Notes under the pieces: model-generated | What the model saw: the letters and a program-made list of their open reading frames with translations, nothing else | Told to the model about the DNA's origin: nothing | Database searches by the model: none | In this document: piece by piece, positions 1 through 6,816 of the stretch | How the letters are laid out: every line of letters begins with the position of its first letter | Numbering within the stretch: position 1 is the first letter of the stretch | Translations under genes and position numbers: made by a program | Origin: a virus | Direction: 5' to 3' (one strand) | IMG/VR virus record: IMGVR_UViG_3300046012_000167 | Location: 1 to 20,146 of that record | Length of the DNA: 20,146 bases

Positions 1-515
1 TAGACGTGCGTCAGCCGCGCCGGCACGAACCCCGGACCCATCGCATAGAGCCGACAACCGAGGCCGCCGGTCTCGATGCAGGTCGGATTGTAGACGTCGA
101 GCGCGGCCAAGACGTTGGCCGACAGCGTCGCGCCGCCGCAGTAGAGGCTGGGCTGGATGCCGGCGACAAGATCGACGGGCCGGCTGGTTGCGGCCGCAGC
201 ATCGGGTGCCGCCGCGGCGCCGCAGGAATAGCCCTCGACGGCGACTTTGATGCTCGGCGGCGTGGCCGTCATCTCGGCGCCGATCTGCGCTGCCTGGGTC
301 CACTGATAGGGACCGATCACCTTGATGCGAGATCCGTACTTGGCACCGACGCGCTGCTTGAGCGTATCGACGCCGCCGGACGTGATCGATCCGCCGGCGC
401 CGTACATCAGCCACAGCCGCATCTGCTCGCCGGTCGAAGTGATCGGTGATGGCGTGACGACGCCGGCGCATGCGGCAAGGCACAGCGCGACGAGTGGCGC
501 CAGAACGGCCCTCAT
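1..515 (-). CDS. lipoprotein with alpha/beta-hydrolase-like motif, 3' partial
   Basis: The frame opens with ATG at 515 (ATGA overlap with the endolysin stop, AAGGAG eight bases upstream) and stays open to the window edge, giving 171 residues without a stop. The N-terminus is a lipoprotein signal (APLVALCLAAC, lipid on Cys16). The mature part reads LWLMYGAGG, RIKVIGPYQWTQAAQIGAEM, SIKVAVEGYSCGAAAAPDA, VDLVAGIQPS: strand-loop-helix spacing with GxSxG (Ser97) like the nucleophile elbow of alpha/beta hydrolases such as cutinase-type esterases. The Asp and His of the triad would lie further on or outside the window. It may act on the outer membrane or envelope during lysis. The gene itself is confident; the hydrolase idea is moderate. 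Confidence 0.75.
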   Translation of the reverse strand, partial: MRAVLAPLVALCLAACAGVVTPSPITSTGEQMRLWLMYGAGGSITSGGVDTLKQRVGAKYGSRIKVIGPYQWTQAAQIGAEMTATPPSIKVAVEGYSCGAAAAPDAAAATSRPVDLVAGIQPSLYCGGATLSANVLAALDVYNPTCIETGGLGCRLYAMGPGFVPARLTHV

Positions 516-1135
516 GACGCCCACTCCTTTGTGATCTGATCGTCGTCGCCGTCGAAGCTGTTGCAGTCGACCTGGCCGCTTACGCCGCTGACAAAATGCG
601 GGCGCGGACCGATCACGCCATCGGAGTATTGCCAAAGCCAGACGCGCGACCAGCTCGCCTGCGGGCGCGGCGCGTTGCCGTATTGAGCGAGCCATAGGTG
701 ATGTTCGCCGAGAAAAGGATCGATGTGCTGGCCGAGCAAATCCTTGACGCGGTTGCCGCTGTAGAGCTTGGCCTTGCGGCCGAGCTTGGCGTCGACCCGT
801 TCCAGGAATTCGTGCGCTTGCGCGACGCTCATATTGGAGGGGCGATTGTCCTCCCAATCGAGCGCCATCAAGGTGTGATCGTCGGGCTTCACCGTCTCGA
901 TGAAGTGCTCGACCTGCTGCGCGATGTTTTCGCCGGTGTTGAAGTGATAGGCACCGGTGAGCAAGCCTGCCGCGCGGGCCGCCTTGACGCGGTCCGCATA
1001 GGTCTTGTCGACCATGCCGCGGCCCTGGGTCGCCTTGAGGATGACACCGACGATGCCGTGCTTGCGGATCGCGTCGAAGCTCGAGACCGTGTTGTGATGC
1101 GAGAGGTCCAGGACCTTGAGATTGATCGGGGCCAT
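512..1135 (-). CDS. GH25 lysozyme (endolysin)
   Basis: A 207-residue muramidase that cleaves the MurNAc-GlcNAc bond of peptidoglycan at host lysis. Motifs in order: VLDLSHHN (catalytic-pocket Asp10), GVILKATQG, GLLTGAYHF, MALDWED (catalytic pair D93/E95), LYSG, LWLAQYG, WQYSDG (168-173) and VDCNSFDG (189-196), all as expected of a complete GH25 domain. No signal peptide, no separate wall-binding domain; release would need the membrane protein encoded just upstream. The start at 1135 (MAPINLKVLD) is fixed by a TGATG overlap; an upstream in-frame extension would run back through the previous gene. ATGA overlap with the lipoprotein gene. Confidence 0.93.
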   Translation of the reverse strand: MAPINLKVLDLSHHNTVSSFDAIRKHGIVGVILKATQGRGMVDKTYADRVKAARAAGLLTGAYHFNTGENIAQQVEHFIETVKPDDHTLMALDWEDNRPSNMSVAQAHEFLERVDAKLGRKAKLYSGNRVKDLLGQHIDPFLGEHHLWLAQYGNAPRPQASWSRVWLWQYSDGVIGPRPHFVSGVSGQVDCNSFDGDDDQITKEWAS

Positions 1136-1416
1136 CACGCACCTCCGCCCGGTACGTGAACGCGCGGCAGGCCCATCATTGCGAGGCAAAACCAGATCGC
1201 CAACGCCGCCAGCACCAGGGCTGCGGTATAACCGAGCCCGACGAGACAATCCCGCCAGAACGATTCCATCTCGTGCTCGAGCGTCCGCACCGGCGTATCG
1301 GGACGCCATCCGCCGGGATCTCCGGGGATGTCACCGAGATGTGATTCCACCAGGGTGCGGGCACGCTCAGACTCGGCCCGCCCGCGTGCGGATCGAAAGA
1401 AGGCCATGGCGCTCAT
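1135..1416 (-). CDS. single-helix membrane protein, holin candidate
   Basis: A 93-residue protein. The start at 1416 overlaps the peptidase stop (ATGA); the ATG at 1407 is an alternative. The first 55 residues are soluble and charged (FFRSARGRAESERARTLVES...TLEHEMESFWRD), followed by one strong membrane helix at residues 58-82 (LVGLGYTAALVLAALAIWF) and a short tail PRVHVPGGGA. The location between two cell-wall hydrolases makes a holin or other lysis-timing membrane protein plausible; the late, single helix does not fit classic two- or three-helix holins, so a spanin-like or regulator role is possible. No family motif is recognised. Its stop overlaps the GH25 start as TGATG. Confidence 0.65.
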   Translation of the reverse strand: MSAMAFFRSARGRAESERARTLVESHLGDIPGDPGGWRPDTPVRTLEHEMESFWRDCLVGLGYTAALVLAALAIWFCLAMMGLPRVHVPGGGA

Positions 1417-1997
1417 CCCCCGAAGCCGCCGCGCATGTGACGCAGGCGACGCATGGCGAAACGAATGTGGAGGTGCCGGCGGGCGAAGCGGGTCGCGCCC
1501 TGCGGCTCGATGTGCCAGGGCTCGTAGGCCATCGGGAAACGCAGCCCGAAGCGCGCGGCATTGCGGTGCGCGAAGGCGAGACCGCCGCCGGCACATGCCA
1601 GATCGGCCGCAAGCCCGCGCTCGTGATTGGAATGACCGGGCCGCGCCGCAAGGCCAGGCTTGGCAGCGTGGAGCGCCGCCTGCTGGGCGTGGCTGCGGAA
1701 ACCGGAGCCAACCGCGCAACGCGCACCGGCAGGCATCGAGGCATTGAGCTCGCGAAGCTTGCCGACGAAGGCGCCGTTCATTCCACCAATGTTACCGAGA
1801 CCGCGCGTTGCGACGGACCGAGATGCGCGACGCGCAATGTGGCGGCGACCGTGATGCACGTGACGATGCGCATTGTGCCGGTGCCGATAATGATGGTGGT
1901 GATGGACATGGCGGTGCCAACCTCTCGCCTGCACCTCGTGCGGATGCCACAGCAGAATGAACGCAAGCGAAAGCGCAGCGACAATGCCGTGTCGCAT
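1413..1997 (-). CDS. secreted M15 D-Ala-D-Ala carboxypeptidase-like endopeptidase, His-rich
   Basis: A 194-residue peptidoglycan peptidase. Residues 1-24 form a signal peptide (GIVAALSLAFILLWH, probable cleavage after VQA). Residues 28-53 are strikingly histidine-rich: 14 of 26 residues are His. The catalytic domain follows: GSGFRSHAQQAALH, then SNHERGLAADL (zinc ligands H125 and D132) and EPWHIE (catalytic E159, zinc ligand H162), the signature of the M15 family (VanY/VanX-type). All metal and catalytic residues are present, so the enzyme should be active in the periplasm. It opens the lysis cassette, starting with AGGTG upstream, and its stop overlaps the next start as ATGA. It may cut peptide cross-links beside the GH25 endolysin. 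Confidence 0.85.
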   Translation of the reverse strand: MRHGIVAALSLAFILLWHPHEVQARGWHRHVHHHHHYRHRHNAHRHVHHGRRHIARRASRSVATRGLGNIGGMNGAFVGKLRELNASMPAGARCAVGSGFRSHAQQAALHAAKPGLAARPGHSNHERGLAADLACAGGGLAFAHRNAARFGLRFPMAYEPWHIEPQGATRFARRHLHIRFAMRRLRHMRGGFGG

Positions 1998-2078
1998 CAG
2001 GTCACCTCTGAGGTTGGTTTCGGACGACTTGACCGACGCCCTCAGCCAATGGGAGGCTAAAGGGCGCGGGAGGACGCT

Positions 2079-2459
2079 ATGTCAGGGCCGAATTGGACAC
2101 TGAGCGATGATCGGAAAACTGTGACGGTTACATTTCCGACGACCCCGCCAGTCGCCTTTCAGCTTGACGTCGACGCGGTCGAAGACATGCTCAAGAACCT
2201 CGGGATGTTCCGCGCCGGTATGACGCCGGAGGTTCCAAAGACCTTCGCGCAAGCTCAGAAGGTCAGCGCCGTCCTCGATCCCGGATGGGTCACGGAGCCG
2301 GACGCGATGATGGGCGATTCACTGTTGCACATTCGCGACCCACATTTTGGGTGGCTGCATTACCTGTTGCCTAAAGCGGAGGCACAGAAACTCGCGCATT
2401 TACTTGAAAATCAAGCGGCCGCCCCGCGCCCTGGACTAGGACCAGGTAAGGCAAATTAG
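2079..2459 (+). CDS. plus-strand protein of unknown function
   Basis: The only likely gene on the plus strand. It has a near-perfect ribosome binding site (GGAGG, five bases before ATG). The 126-residue product has ordinary composition: MSGPNWTLSDDRKTVTVTFP, a strand-turn-strand opening with PVAFQLDVDAVEDMLKNLG, a helical middle (TFAQAQKVSAVL), then DPHFGWLHYLLPKAEAQKLAHLLE. Soluble, no signal peptide or membrane segment, no recognised motif; perhaps a small beta-helix domain. It faces away from the lysis cassette and towards the tail operon, so it must have its own promoter; a lone reversed gene between late operons is the usual position of a 'moron', which may serve the lysogen or regulate lysis. 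That role is inference. Confidence 0.68.
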   Translation: MSGPNWTLSDDRKTVTVTFPTTPPVAFQLDVDAVEDMLKNLGMFRAGMTPEVPKTFAQAQKVSAVLDPGWVTEPDAMMGDSLLHIRDPHFGWLHYLLPKAEAQKLAHLLENQAAAPRPGLGPGKAN

Positions 2460-2616
2460 TCGTGCCGCCTCCGCTGCCGAACAAAGGGCGGTCATATCCA
2501 CCGGCACCGCCGCCTTTGCCGTAAATCTGCATGAATTCTCCCGGCACGAGATTGGGCATCGCGTTCAGTTCAACTGTGAGCGGATCGGTCATCACCACCG
2601 TCGCCAAATACCGCAT
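2371..2616 (-). CDS. small unrecognised protein
   Basis: An 81-residue open frame starting MRYLATVVMTDPLTVELNA at 2616, with a purine-rich ribosome binding site (GGGGGAGAGAG) about six bases upstream. The middle is glycine-rich (YGKGGGAGGYDRPLFGSGGG), recalling the glycine-rich fibre domain; the rest looks beta-prone (NLPYLVLVQGAGRPLDFQV). I do not recognise a family. It lies after the terminator-like hairpin and its 3' end overlaps, tail to tail by 89 bases, the plus-strand gene ending at 2459. The good start site supports it; the overlap argues for caution. Confidence 0.5.
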   Translation of the reverse strand: MRYLATVVMTDPLTVELNAMPNLVPGEFMQIYGKGGGAGGYDRPLFGSGGGTTNLPYLVLVQGAGRPLDFQVNARVSVPPL

Positions 2617-2769
2617 GACCACTCTCTCTCCCCCAATTGTCTAACTCACTGGCTCAAGCGCGCATCACAACGCCGCTCCTGCGCGCCAGAGATCGTCGAT
2701 CTGGTCGTCGACCAACCGAACGCACTCCCGAGCTCGCCGACCGAGGTTGTGAAAAAGGCCTGGAGAGAC
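2617..2769. other. 153-base non-coding gap
   Basis: This is the longest gap between same-strand genes. Apart from the T-run of the hairpin at its right end and the ribosome binding site at its left end, I see only a short palindrome TGGTCG-t-CGACCA near 2704-2716. No convincing promoter is visible by eye. Confidence 0.5.
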
Positions 2770-2776
2770 TTAGGCC
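2752..2776 (-). terminator. possible rho-independent terminator of the tail operon
   Basis: On the minus strand: GGCCT, a ten-base loop, AGGCC, then TTTTT. The stem is five base pairs with four G/C pairs, and it overlaps the stop codon of the fibre-associated gene. The stem is short and the loop long, so efficiency is doubtful, but it is the only hairpin plus T-run seen in the window and it sits at the end of the structural block. Confidence 0.42.
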
Positions 2777-3198
2777 GGCGGAGCGAACACTTCGGTCGCC
2801 CGATCAGCAGTAAACAATCCCGCGGCTACTAGCGCAGCCTTTGCGGCCACAGCCGCGGCACTTGCAACATCGATATGCCCGAGCAGCCGGAACTGGTCGA
2901 CCCAGCGCGCCAGTTGCACATTCTGTGCAGCAGCCGCCATGACGGCCGTATATTCGGCATCGGTCAGTCGCGTGAGAAATACGACGCCATCAACAACGGT
3001 GGATGCAGGTACGGGTATCGGCGCATCAACAATAGCAGGCGCAGCGAATTTACCGCCGGCGTATGTCCATCCCGGTCCAGCTTCATCGGATGCTATCGGC
3101 GTCTGTCCCTCTGGCGGCGACCAGCCTTCTTTGCCGTCCCATAAGACCGCATTGACAACGCTTCCATCGCCGTCCACCAAAACATATCTGTCGCTCAT
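2770..3198 (-). CDS. tail-fibre-associated small protein
   Basis: A 142-residue protein coupled to the fibre gene by an ATGA overlap; the ATG at 3198 is preferred over an upstream GTG-type start. It opens with MSDRYVLVDGDGSVVNAVLWDG, EGWSPPEGQTPIASDEAGPGWTY and GGKFAAP: the 'V-D-x-x-G-x-V-x-N ... W-x-P-P ... GWTYxxGxF' pattern that recurs in small genes next to phage tail fibres, often annotated as fibre assembly or tip proteins. The C-terminal half is an alanine-rich helical region (ARWVDQFRLLGHIDVASAAAVAAKAAL). It may chaperone or cap the fibre. The last codons overlap a terminator-like hairpin. Confidence 0.68.
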   Translation of the reverse strand: MSDRYVLVDGDGSVVNAVLWDGKEGWSPPEGQTPIASDEAGPGWTYAGGKFAAPAIVDAPIPVPASTVVDGVVFLTRLTDAEYTAVMAAAAQNVQLARWVDQFRLLGHIDVASAAAVAAKAALVAAGLFTADRATEVFAPPA

Positions 3199-5666
3199 TG
3201 GGTTGCATACTCCGTGATAATGCAAACGCCGCCCGCTCCCGCTCCACCAGCAGCATTTGCAGCGACATTGACGGACATGGCGCCTGAGCCACCGCCGCCG
3301 TAATTGCTGCCTGCTGTGCCAGTGATACTTGCGCCGCCGCTATATGTCGACTTCCCTCCAGCCCCCATGCCTAAACCTGAATTGCCACCTTGCGTAGTCC
3401 CAACTTGATATTGGGCCGTGGCTGCGGACGACGAATATGGCGCATTATTGCCTGACATTCCGGCAGCACCAAAATCTGAAGTGCCAGGTGCTCCACCAGC
3501 GCCGCCGCTGCCAATCGCAGCGCTGCCGCCACCAGTCCCACCAACACCTCCAGCAGCAACACAAATCGATCCACAAGACGTACTGCCGCCAGTGCTGCCA
3601 GTGCCACCTCCAGTGGTGCCAGCAGCAGCACCAGCACCAATTGTTATAGTTTGCGATGCGCCAATCGTTGCTGCTATCGCAATTGTGCGAGCATAAGAGC
3701 CGCCACCGCCGCCGCCACCACCTGTAACAAAACCAGACGCCCCTGCTACGCCACCGCCACCGCCGCCGCCACCAACACATTCGATGACCGCATAAATCAA
3801 CCCCGTTCTCGGAGTGTACGTCCCTCCTGACGTAAAGATTTGTTGAGCAACAACGCCGACACCGCCCAATGTTGATCGTGCTGCGGCAGCAGATGCCGTA
3901 GTCAACACCGCCTTGCCGACCGTCGTGGCGTCGGTGATGTCGGTCGATGCCGGGCCGATCGTCGCTTTGCCGCTGGCTTTTGTGTAGTTGTAGACGCGCC
4001 AGTTACCCGACGCATCGGAGATGGCGACGCAGGTATCGCCAGCCGCAGTTGTGATGTTGGCGGCGCCGGGCAAAATCAACGATGACGAATTGTGCGTTAA
4101 GGTCAGAATGCCGGTGAAGCGAATGAACCGCAGACGGCTCGCGGCGGTGCCAAATCCCGTGATCGTCGTCGTGCCACTGATCGCGACGAATGACGTGCCG
4201 ACAAGGCCAATCTCCGTCGTCGTCGCGCTCGCGACCGTGACTTCGGCCGGACCGATGATCGACTGATTTTTCGAGACATAATTGAAGACGCGCCAGTTGC
4301 CGGAGTCGTCAGACACCGCAAGGCAGGTATCGCCCGCGACCGTGATGATGTTGGCGCCACCCGGCAGGATCAGAGACGAGGCGTTATGCGTGAGCGTGAG
4401 AGCGCCGGAGAAGCGCACGAACCGGACCTGGTCCGCCGTAGTCCCAAAGCCGGTGATTGTGGTGGTGCCGCTGATCAGAATGTTGTTTGTCGCGGCAGCG
4501 CCAATATCGCAGGTCGTGGCTGATGCGACGGTACTTTCTGCACCTGGCGTCCAATTGCCCTTGAGACCGCCGGCAAAGGTTTGAAGCTGCCCTGACGACC
4601 AAGTGTTGGCTGCATTGAGCTGCGGGACGTTGGCGCCGCTAGTGCCGATACCGACGGCACCATCCGAGATGTGATTGCCGGTAGCGTCGCTATAGATTGG
4701 AATATGCCCAGCGGTCGATGTGGTATCGCCGATGACTGTGCCGGAACCGATACCATCGGAGCCTGGAGCCCCAGCCTCGGCGAACAAGATGGTGCAGTTT
4801 TCGGCATTAGTCGGAATCGTCCCGACGCCGATCGGGGTCACCGAGATCTTGCGATAGCCGGTGCCATCGACCACGCTGCCGGTGACCGTAAACAGCATGC
4901 GCTTTTGCGGCGCGCTGATCTGGACGATGCTCAGTCGGCCGCGGTCGGTCGATTTTCCAGGATCATCGAATGTATCGAGAATCGCGGCAATATCGTTGCC
5001 GAACCGATCCAGGTTGTCGAAATAGAGCGTCGTGATCGAGGCAAACGTGCCGCTCGACATCTTGAAGATGCCGTTGCCGGGATCGGAATCCGTGGTGCCA
5101 TTGCCGAAGGCAAGCTCCAGCCCTGCGGTCGGACCGATCGGACCGGTTATGCCGCCGGCGCCGGCGGCGCCGGGCAAGCCGGCCACGGCGATCGTCCAAT
5201 CCGTGAAGGTGCCAGAACCACCGATACCGGTGACGTTGACCGTCAACGACGTGCCGGAATAGGCGCTGGCGATGCCGCCCATGTAATTCAGCGAGGGATT
5301 GGCAGCACTGAAGATCACCAGCGGCGTGCCGGCCGAGAACGACTTGTCGGCCTGCGTCGTGAACGATTTTGAGCCGACGCCAATGGCAACCGACGTCGTC
5401 GATGTAGCGATCAAAGCGGTTGCAGCCGCCGCGGCCGTAACCGCACTGGCGGCAGCCGCTACCGCAGCCGTGTTGGCATAATCAGCGGCATCGGCGATCG
5501 CGTTGGCAACTGTCGCATCGTCCTGCAAGGCAGGAATAAAATTGGTCGTATGACCGCCATGGCCAAACCCGCCCGGATTGGTCGAGGCATTGTAGTCCGA
5601 GCCGTTGTAATAGCTCGCAAGCCGCGCGATCGCAGCCGTAATCGTGCCGCTCCAGGGATAGCTCAT
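3195..5666 (-). CDS. tail fibre protein with polyglycine C-terminal domain
   Basis: An 823-residue protein at the end of the tail operon, where receptor-binding fibres lie. I chose the ATG at 5666, with GAGGTG five bases upstream. Layout: a short anchor (YPWSGTITAAIARLASYY), an Ala-rich helix (residues about 60-90), a collagen-like piece (GLPGAAGAGGITGPIGP, about 164-180), a mixed region, two tandem 98-residue beta repeats (about 379-564), and a linker IFTSGGTYTPRTGLIYAVIE (611-630). The last 190 residues are a glycine-rich domain with two runs of eight glycines. The linker plus polyglycine is typical of phage 'glycine-rich domain' fibres, related in style to Gp38-type adhesins, where Gly-rich loops carry host specificity. 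ATGA overlap with the following gene. Confidence 0.85.
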   Translation of the reverse strand: MSYPWSGTITAAIARLASYYNGSDYNASTNPGGFGHGGHTTNFIPALQDDATVANAIADAADYANTAAVAAAASAVTAAAAATALIATSTTSVAIGVGSKSFTTQADKSFSAGTPLVIFSAANPSLNYMGGIASAYSGTSLTVNVTGIGGSGTFTDWTIAVAGLPGAAGAGGITGPIGPTAGLELAFGNGTTDSDPGNGIFKMSSGTFASITTLYFDNLDRFGNDIAAILDTFDDPGKSTDRGRLSIVQISAPQKRMLFTVTGSVVDGTGYRKISVTPIGVGTIPTNAENCTILFAEAGAPGSDGIGSGTVIGDTTSTAGHIPIYSDATGNHISDGAVGIGTSGANVPQLNAANTWSSGQLQTFAGGLKGNWTPGAESTVASATTCDIGAAATNNILISGTTTITGFGTTADQVRFVRFSGALTLTHNASSLILPGGANIITVAGDTCLAVSDDSGNWRVFNYVSKNQSIIGPAEVTVASATTTEIGLVGTSFVAISGTTTITGFGTAASRLRFIRFTGILTLTHNSSSLILPGAANITTAAGDTCVAISDASGNWRVYNYTKASGKATIGPASTDITDATTVGKAVLTTASAAAARSTLGGVGVVAQQIFTSGGTYTPRTGLIYAVIECVGGGGGGGGVAGASGFVTGGGGGGGGSYARTIAIAATIGASQTITIGAGAAAGTTGGGTGSTGGSTSCGSICVAAGGVGGTGGGSAAIGSGGAGGAPGTSDFGAAGMSGNNAPYSSSAATAQYQVGTTQGGNSGLGMGAGGKSTYSGGASITGTAGSNYGGGGSGAMSVNVAANAAGGAGAGGVCIITEYATQ
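3975..4241 (-). repeat. fibre repeat copy 2
   Basis: Encodes the second copy: TVASATTTEIG, ISGTTTITGFGT, RFIRFTGILTLTHN, SSLILPGAAN, GDTCVAISDASGNWRVYNY. Most residues match copy 1; many third-codon positions differ, so the duplication is not recent. Confidence 0.82.
4269..4535 (-). repeat. fibre repeat copy 1
   Basis: Encodes a beta-rich block running from TVASATTCDIG through ISGTTTITGFGT, RFVRFSGALTLTHN, SSLILPGGAN and GDTCLAVSDDSGNWRVFNY. It is followed 98 residues later by a closely related block. Such stacked modules usually form the shaft of a trimeric fibre. Confidence 0.82.
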
Positions 5667-6547
5667 CACAGCACCTCTTCGACGTCGATCACGGTTGAGC
5701 CGATATCGGCGAGCGCCTGGACGATCGGGGGCGCCGCCTTGAATGTTCCGAGGTAGGAGCGCTTGTTGAAATTGGTGGCGTCGTCAGGATCGGGCACGAG
5801 GAAGATTTGGCGGCTGATGCCGATGCGGTTGCCGATCCGAAAGACGTCGCCCATAAGTTCCTGGAACGACAGCATGTCGAAGGCGAGATGCTGGGTGCGG
5901 CGCTGACCGCGATCCCAGAACGTTCGCTTGCCACCGAGCGACTCGACCATGTCGGTCAGCGGCACCGGCGCGAAACTATTGTCGGGCGTGTAGTTAAGGC
6001 TGGGCCGGAAGGCGCGTCCGATCAGCAGCCGCCCGAATTGCAGATAGCCGTCCGGGTTTGCGGAGTCGAAAACCTCGACCGTCCAATATTGTGCGTTGGC
6101 GAATGACACATTCTCGACCGAGACGATCTCGGCGAGATAAGTCGGCACAATCGTCAGATCGAAGCTGTCGGGGATTCCGTACCAGAAGCCGGGGTCCTCC
6201 CATTGCAGCCAGGCTCCGGTGTCACCCCAATCGATCGTGGTGCCGCTCACCGTGCGTATACCGCTGTCGTATTGCACCGTCAGCATCGCGGCGTCGGCAT
6301 ACGAGCGCGCGCGCCAACTCGCGCCAGGCGAAATATTGGTCGGCCCCACGACAATGCCGCCGATCGGCCGAACGCTGCCGAAGTCGATCGAGAATGCCGT
6401 TGATGCATTCGCCGTGTCGGTCGTGCGCGCGACCTTCTGGATATCCTCGTCCTGCATGTTGGCGCGCGGCAGAGCGGCGAGAAAGCTGCCACCACTGATG
6501 ACGGCCGCATCCGAGAAGTTGTCATAGATAATGACGCAGCTTCCCAT
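5666..6547 (-). CDS. tail protein, discoidin-like N-terminal pattern
   Basis: A 293-residue tail protein, probably part of the tip or a fibre-anchoring piece. The start at 6547 is favoured because it overlaps the stop of the truncated copy (TGATG) and reproduces that copy's N-terminus; an ATG at 6562 is possible and an extension to 6604 is not supported. Residues about 35-110 (LPRANMQDEDIQ, FSIDFGSVRPIGGIVVG, TNISPGASWRARSYAD) follow the strand order of galactose-binding/discoidin-like beta sandwiches, a common carbohydrate-binding fold in phage tails. The C-terminal half is mixed and ends with VQALADIGSTVIDVEEVL. The stop overlaps the fibre gene start as TGATG. Binding function is inference. 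Confidence 0.68.
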   Translation of the reverse strand: MGSCVIIYDNFSDAAVISGGSFLAALPRANMQDEDIQKVARTTDTANASTAFSIDFGSVRPIGGIVVGPTNISPGASWRARSYADAAMLTVQYDSGIRTVSGTTIDWGDTGAWLQWEDPGFWYGIPDSFDLTIVPTYLAEIVSVENVSFANAQYWTVEVFDSANPDGYLQFGRLLIGRAFRPSLNYTPDNSFAPVPLTDMVESLGGKRTFWDRGQRRTQHLAFDMLSFQELMGDVFRIGNRIGISRQIFLVPDPDDATNFNKRSYLGTFKAAPPIVQALADIGSTVIDVEEVL

Positions 6548-6750
6548 CAGAAAGATTCCCATCGCAACCAAGGGCGGATATCGGCATCGCATTGCTCTTC
6601 GCAAACCGCACGAACACCGCTGTCGTAGGCGACCCTGGATTTTTCAGCATCGGAATACGAACGGATGCGCCACGTCGAGCCAGGCGATATGTTCGTTGGG
6701 CCGATACCCTTCCCGAAAAAATTGTCATAGATGATGACGCAGCTTCCCAT
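6547..6750 (-). pseudogene. truncated duplicate of the downstream tail protein gene
   Basis: An open frame of 67 codons that begins with the same eleven residues as the next gene (MGSCVIIYDNF), then jumps to GPTNISPGSTWRIRSYSDA and DSGVRAV, ending WLRWESF and stop. The intact neighbour has the same blocks (GPTNISPGASWRARSYADA, DSGIRTV, WLQWED) but with about 55 more residues between the first two and about 200 more after the last. So this copy has an internal deletion and lacks its C-terminal two thirds. It keeps a ribosome binding site (GGAG seven bases before the ATG at 6750), and its TGA overlaps the ATG of the intact gene, so it may still be translated. A TTG at 6795 could extend it by 15 residues. 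Confidence 0.75.
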
Positions 6751-6816
6751 CGCGCCGCTCCAGATCGGAATTTCAAAAGTGATGAGGCGACTCAATCGCA
6801 GCGACGACGGTGCGCG

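Noticed and set aside
11-202. Minus-strand frame of 63 codons at the left edge
   Set aside because: It is a frame-shifted shadow of the lipoprotein gene that begins at 515 and runs off the window.
1116-2060. Long plus-strand open frame of 314 codons opposite the lysis cassette
   Set aside because: It is antisense to three confidently assigned genes with intact motifs; its product is Arg/Ala-rich and without domains, as expected of a GC-rich shadow frame.
2029-2060. Possible promoter (TTGACC with GCTAAA about 20 bases on) before the plus-strand gene
   Set aside because: Spacing of about 20 bases and a poor -10 match make it too weak to call; a promoter there is expected but not demonstrated.
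3437-3780. Gln/His-rich and Trp/Arg-rich frames over the fibre C-terminus
   Set aside because: They are frame-shifted readings of glycine codon runs.
4671-5372. Plus-strand open frame of 233 codons opposite the tail fibre gene
   Set aside because: Antisense to the fibre gene, Arg/Gly-rich, no domain pattern.
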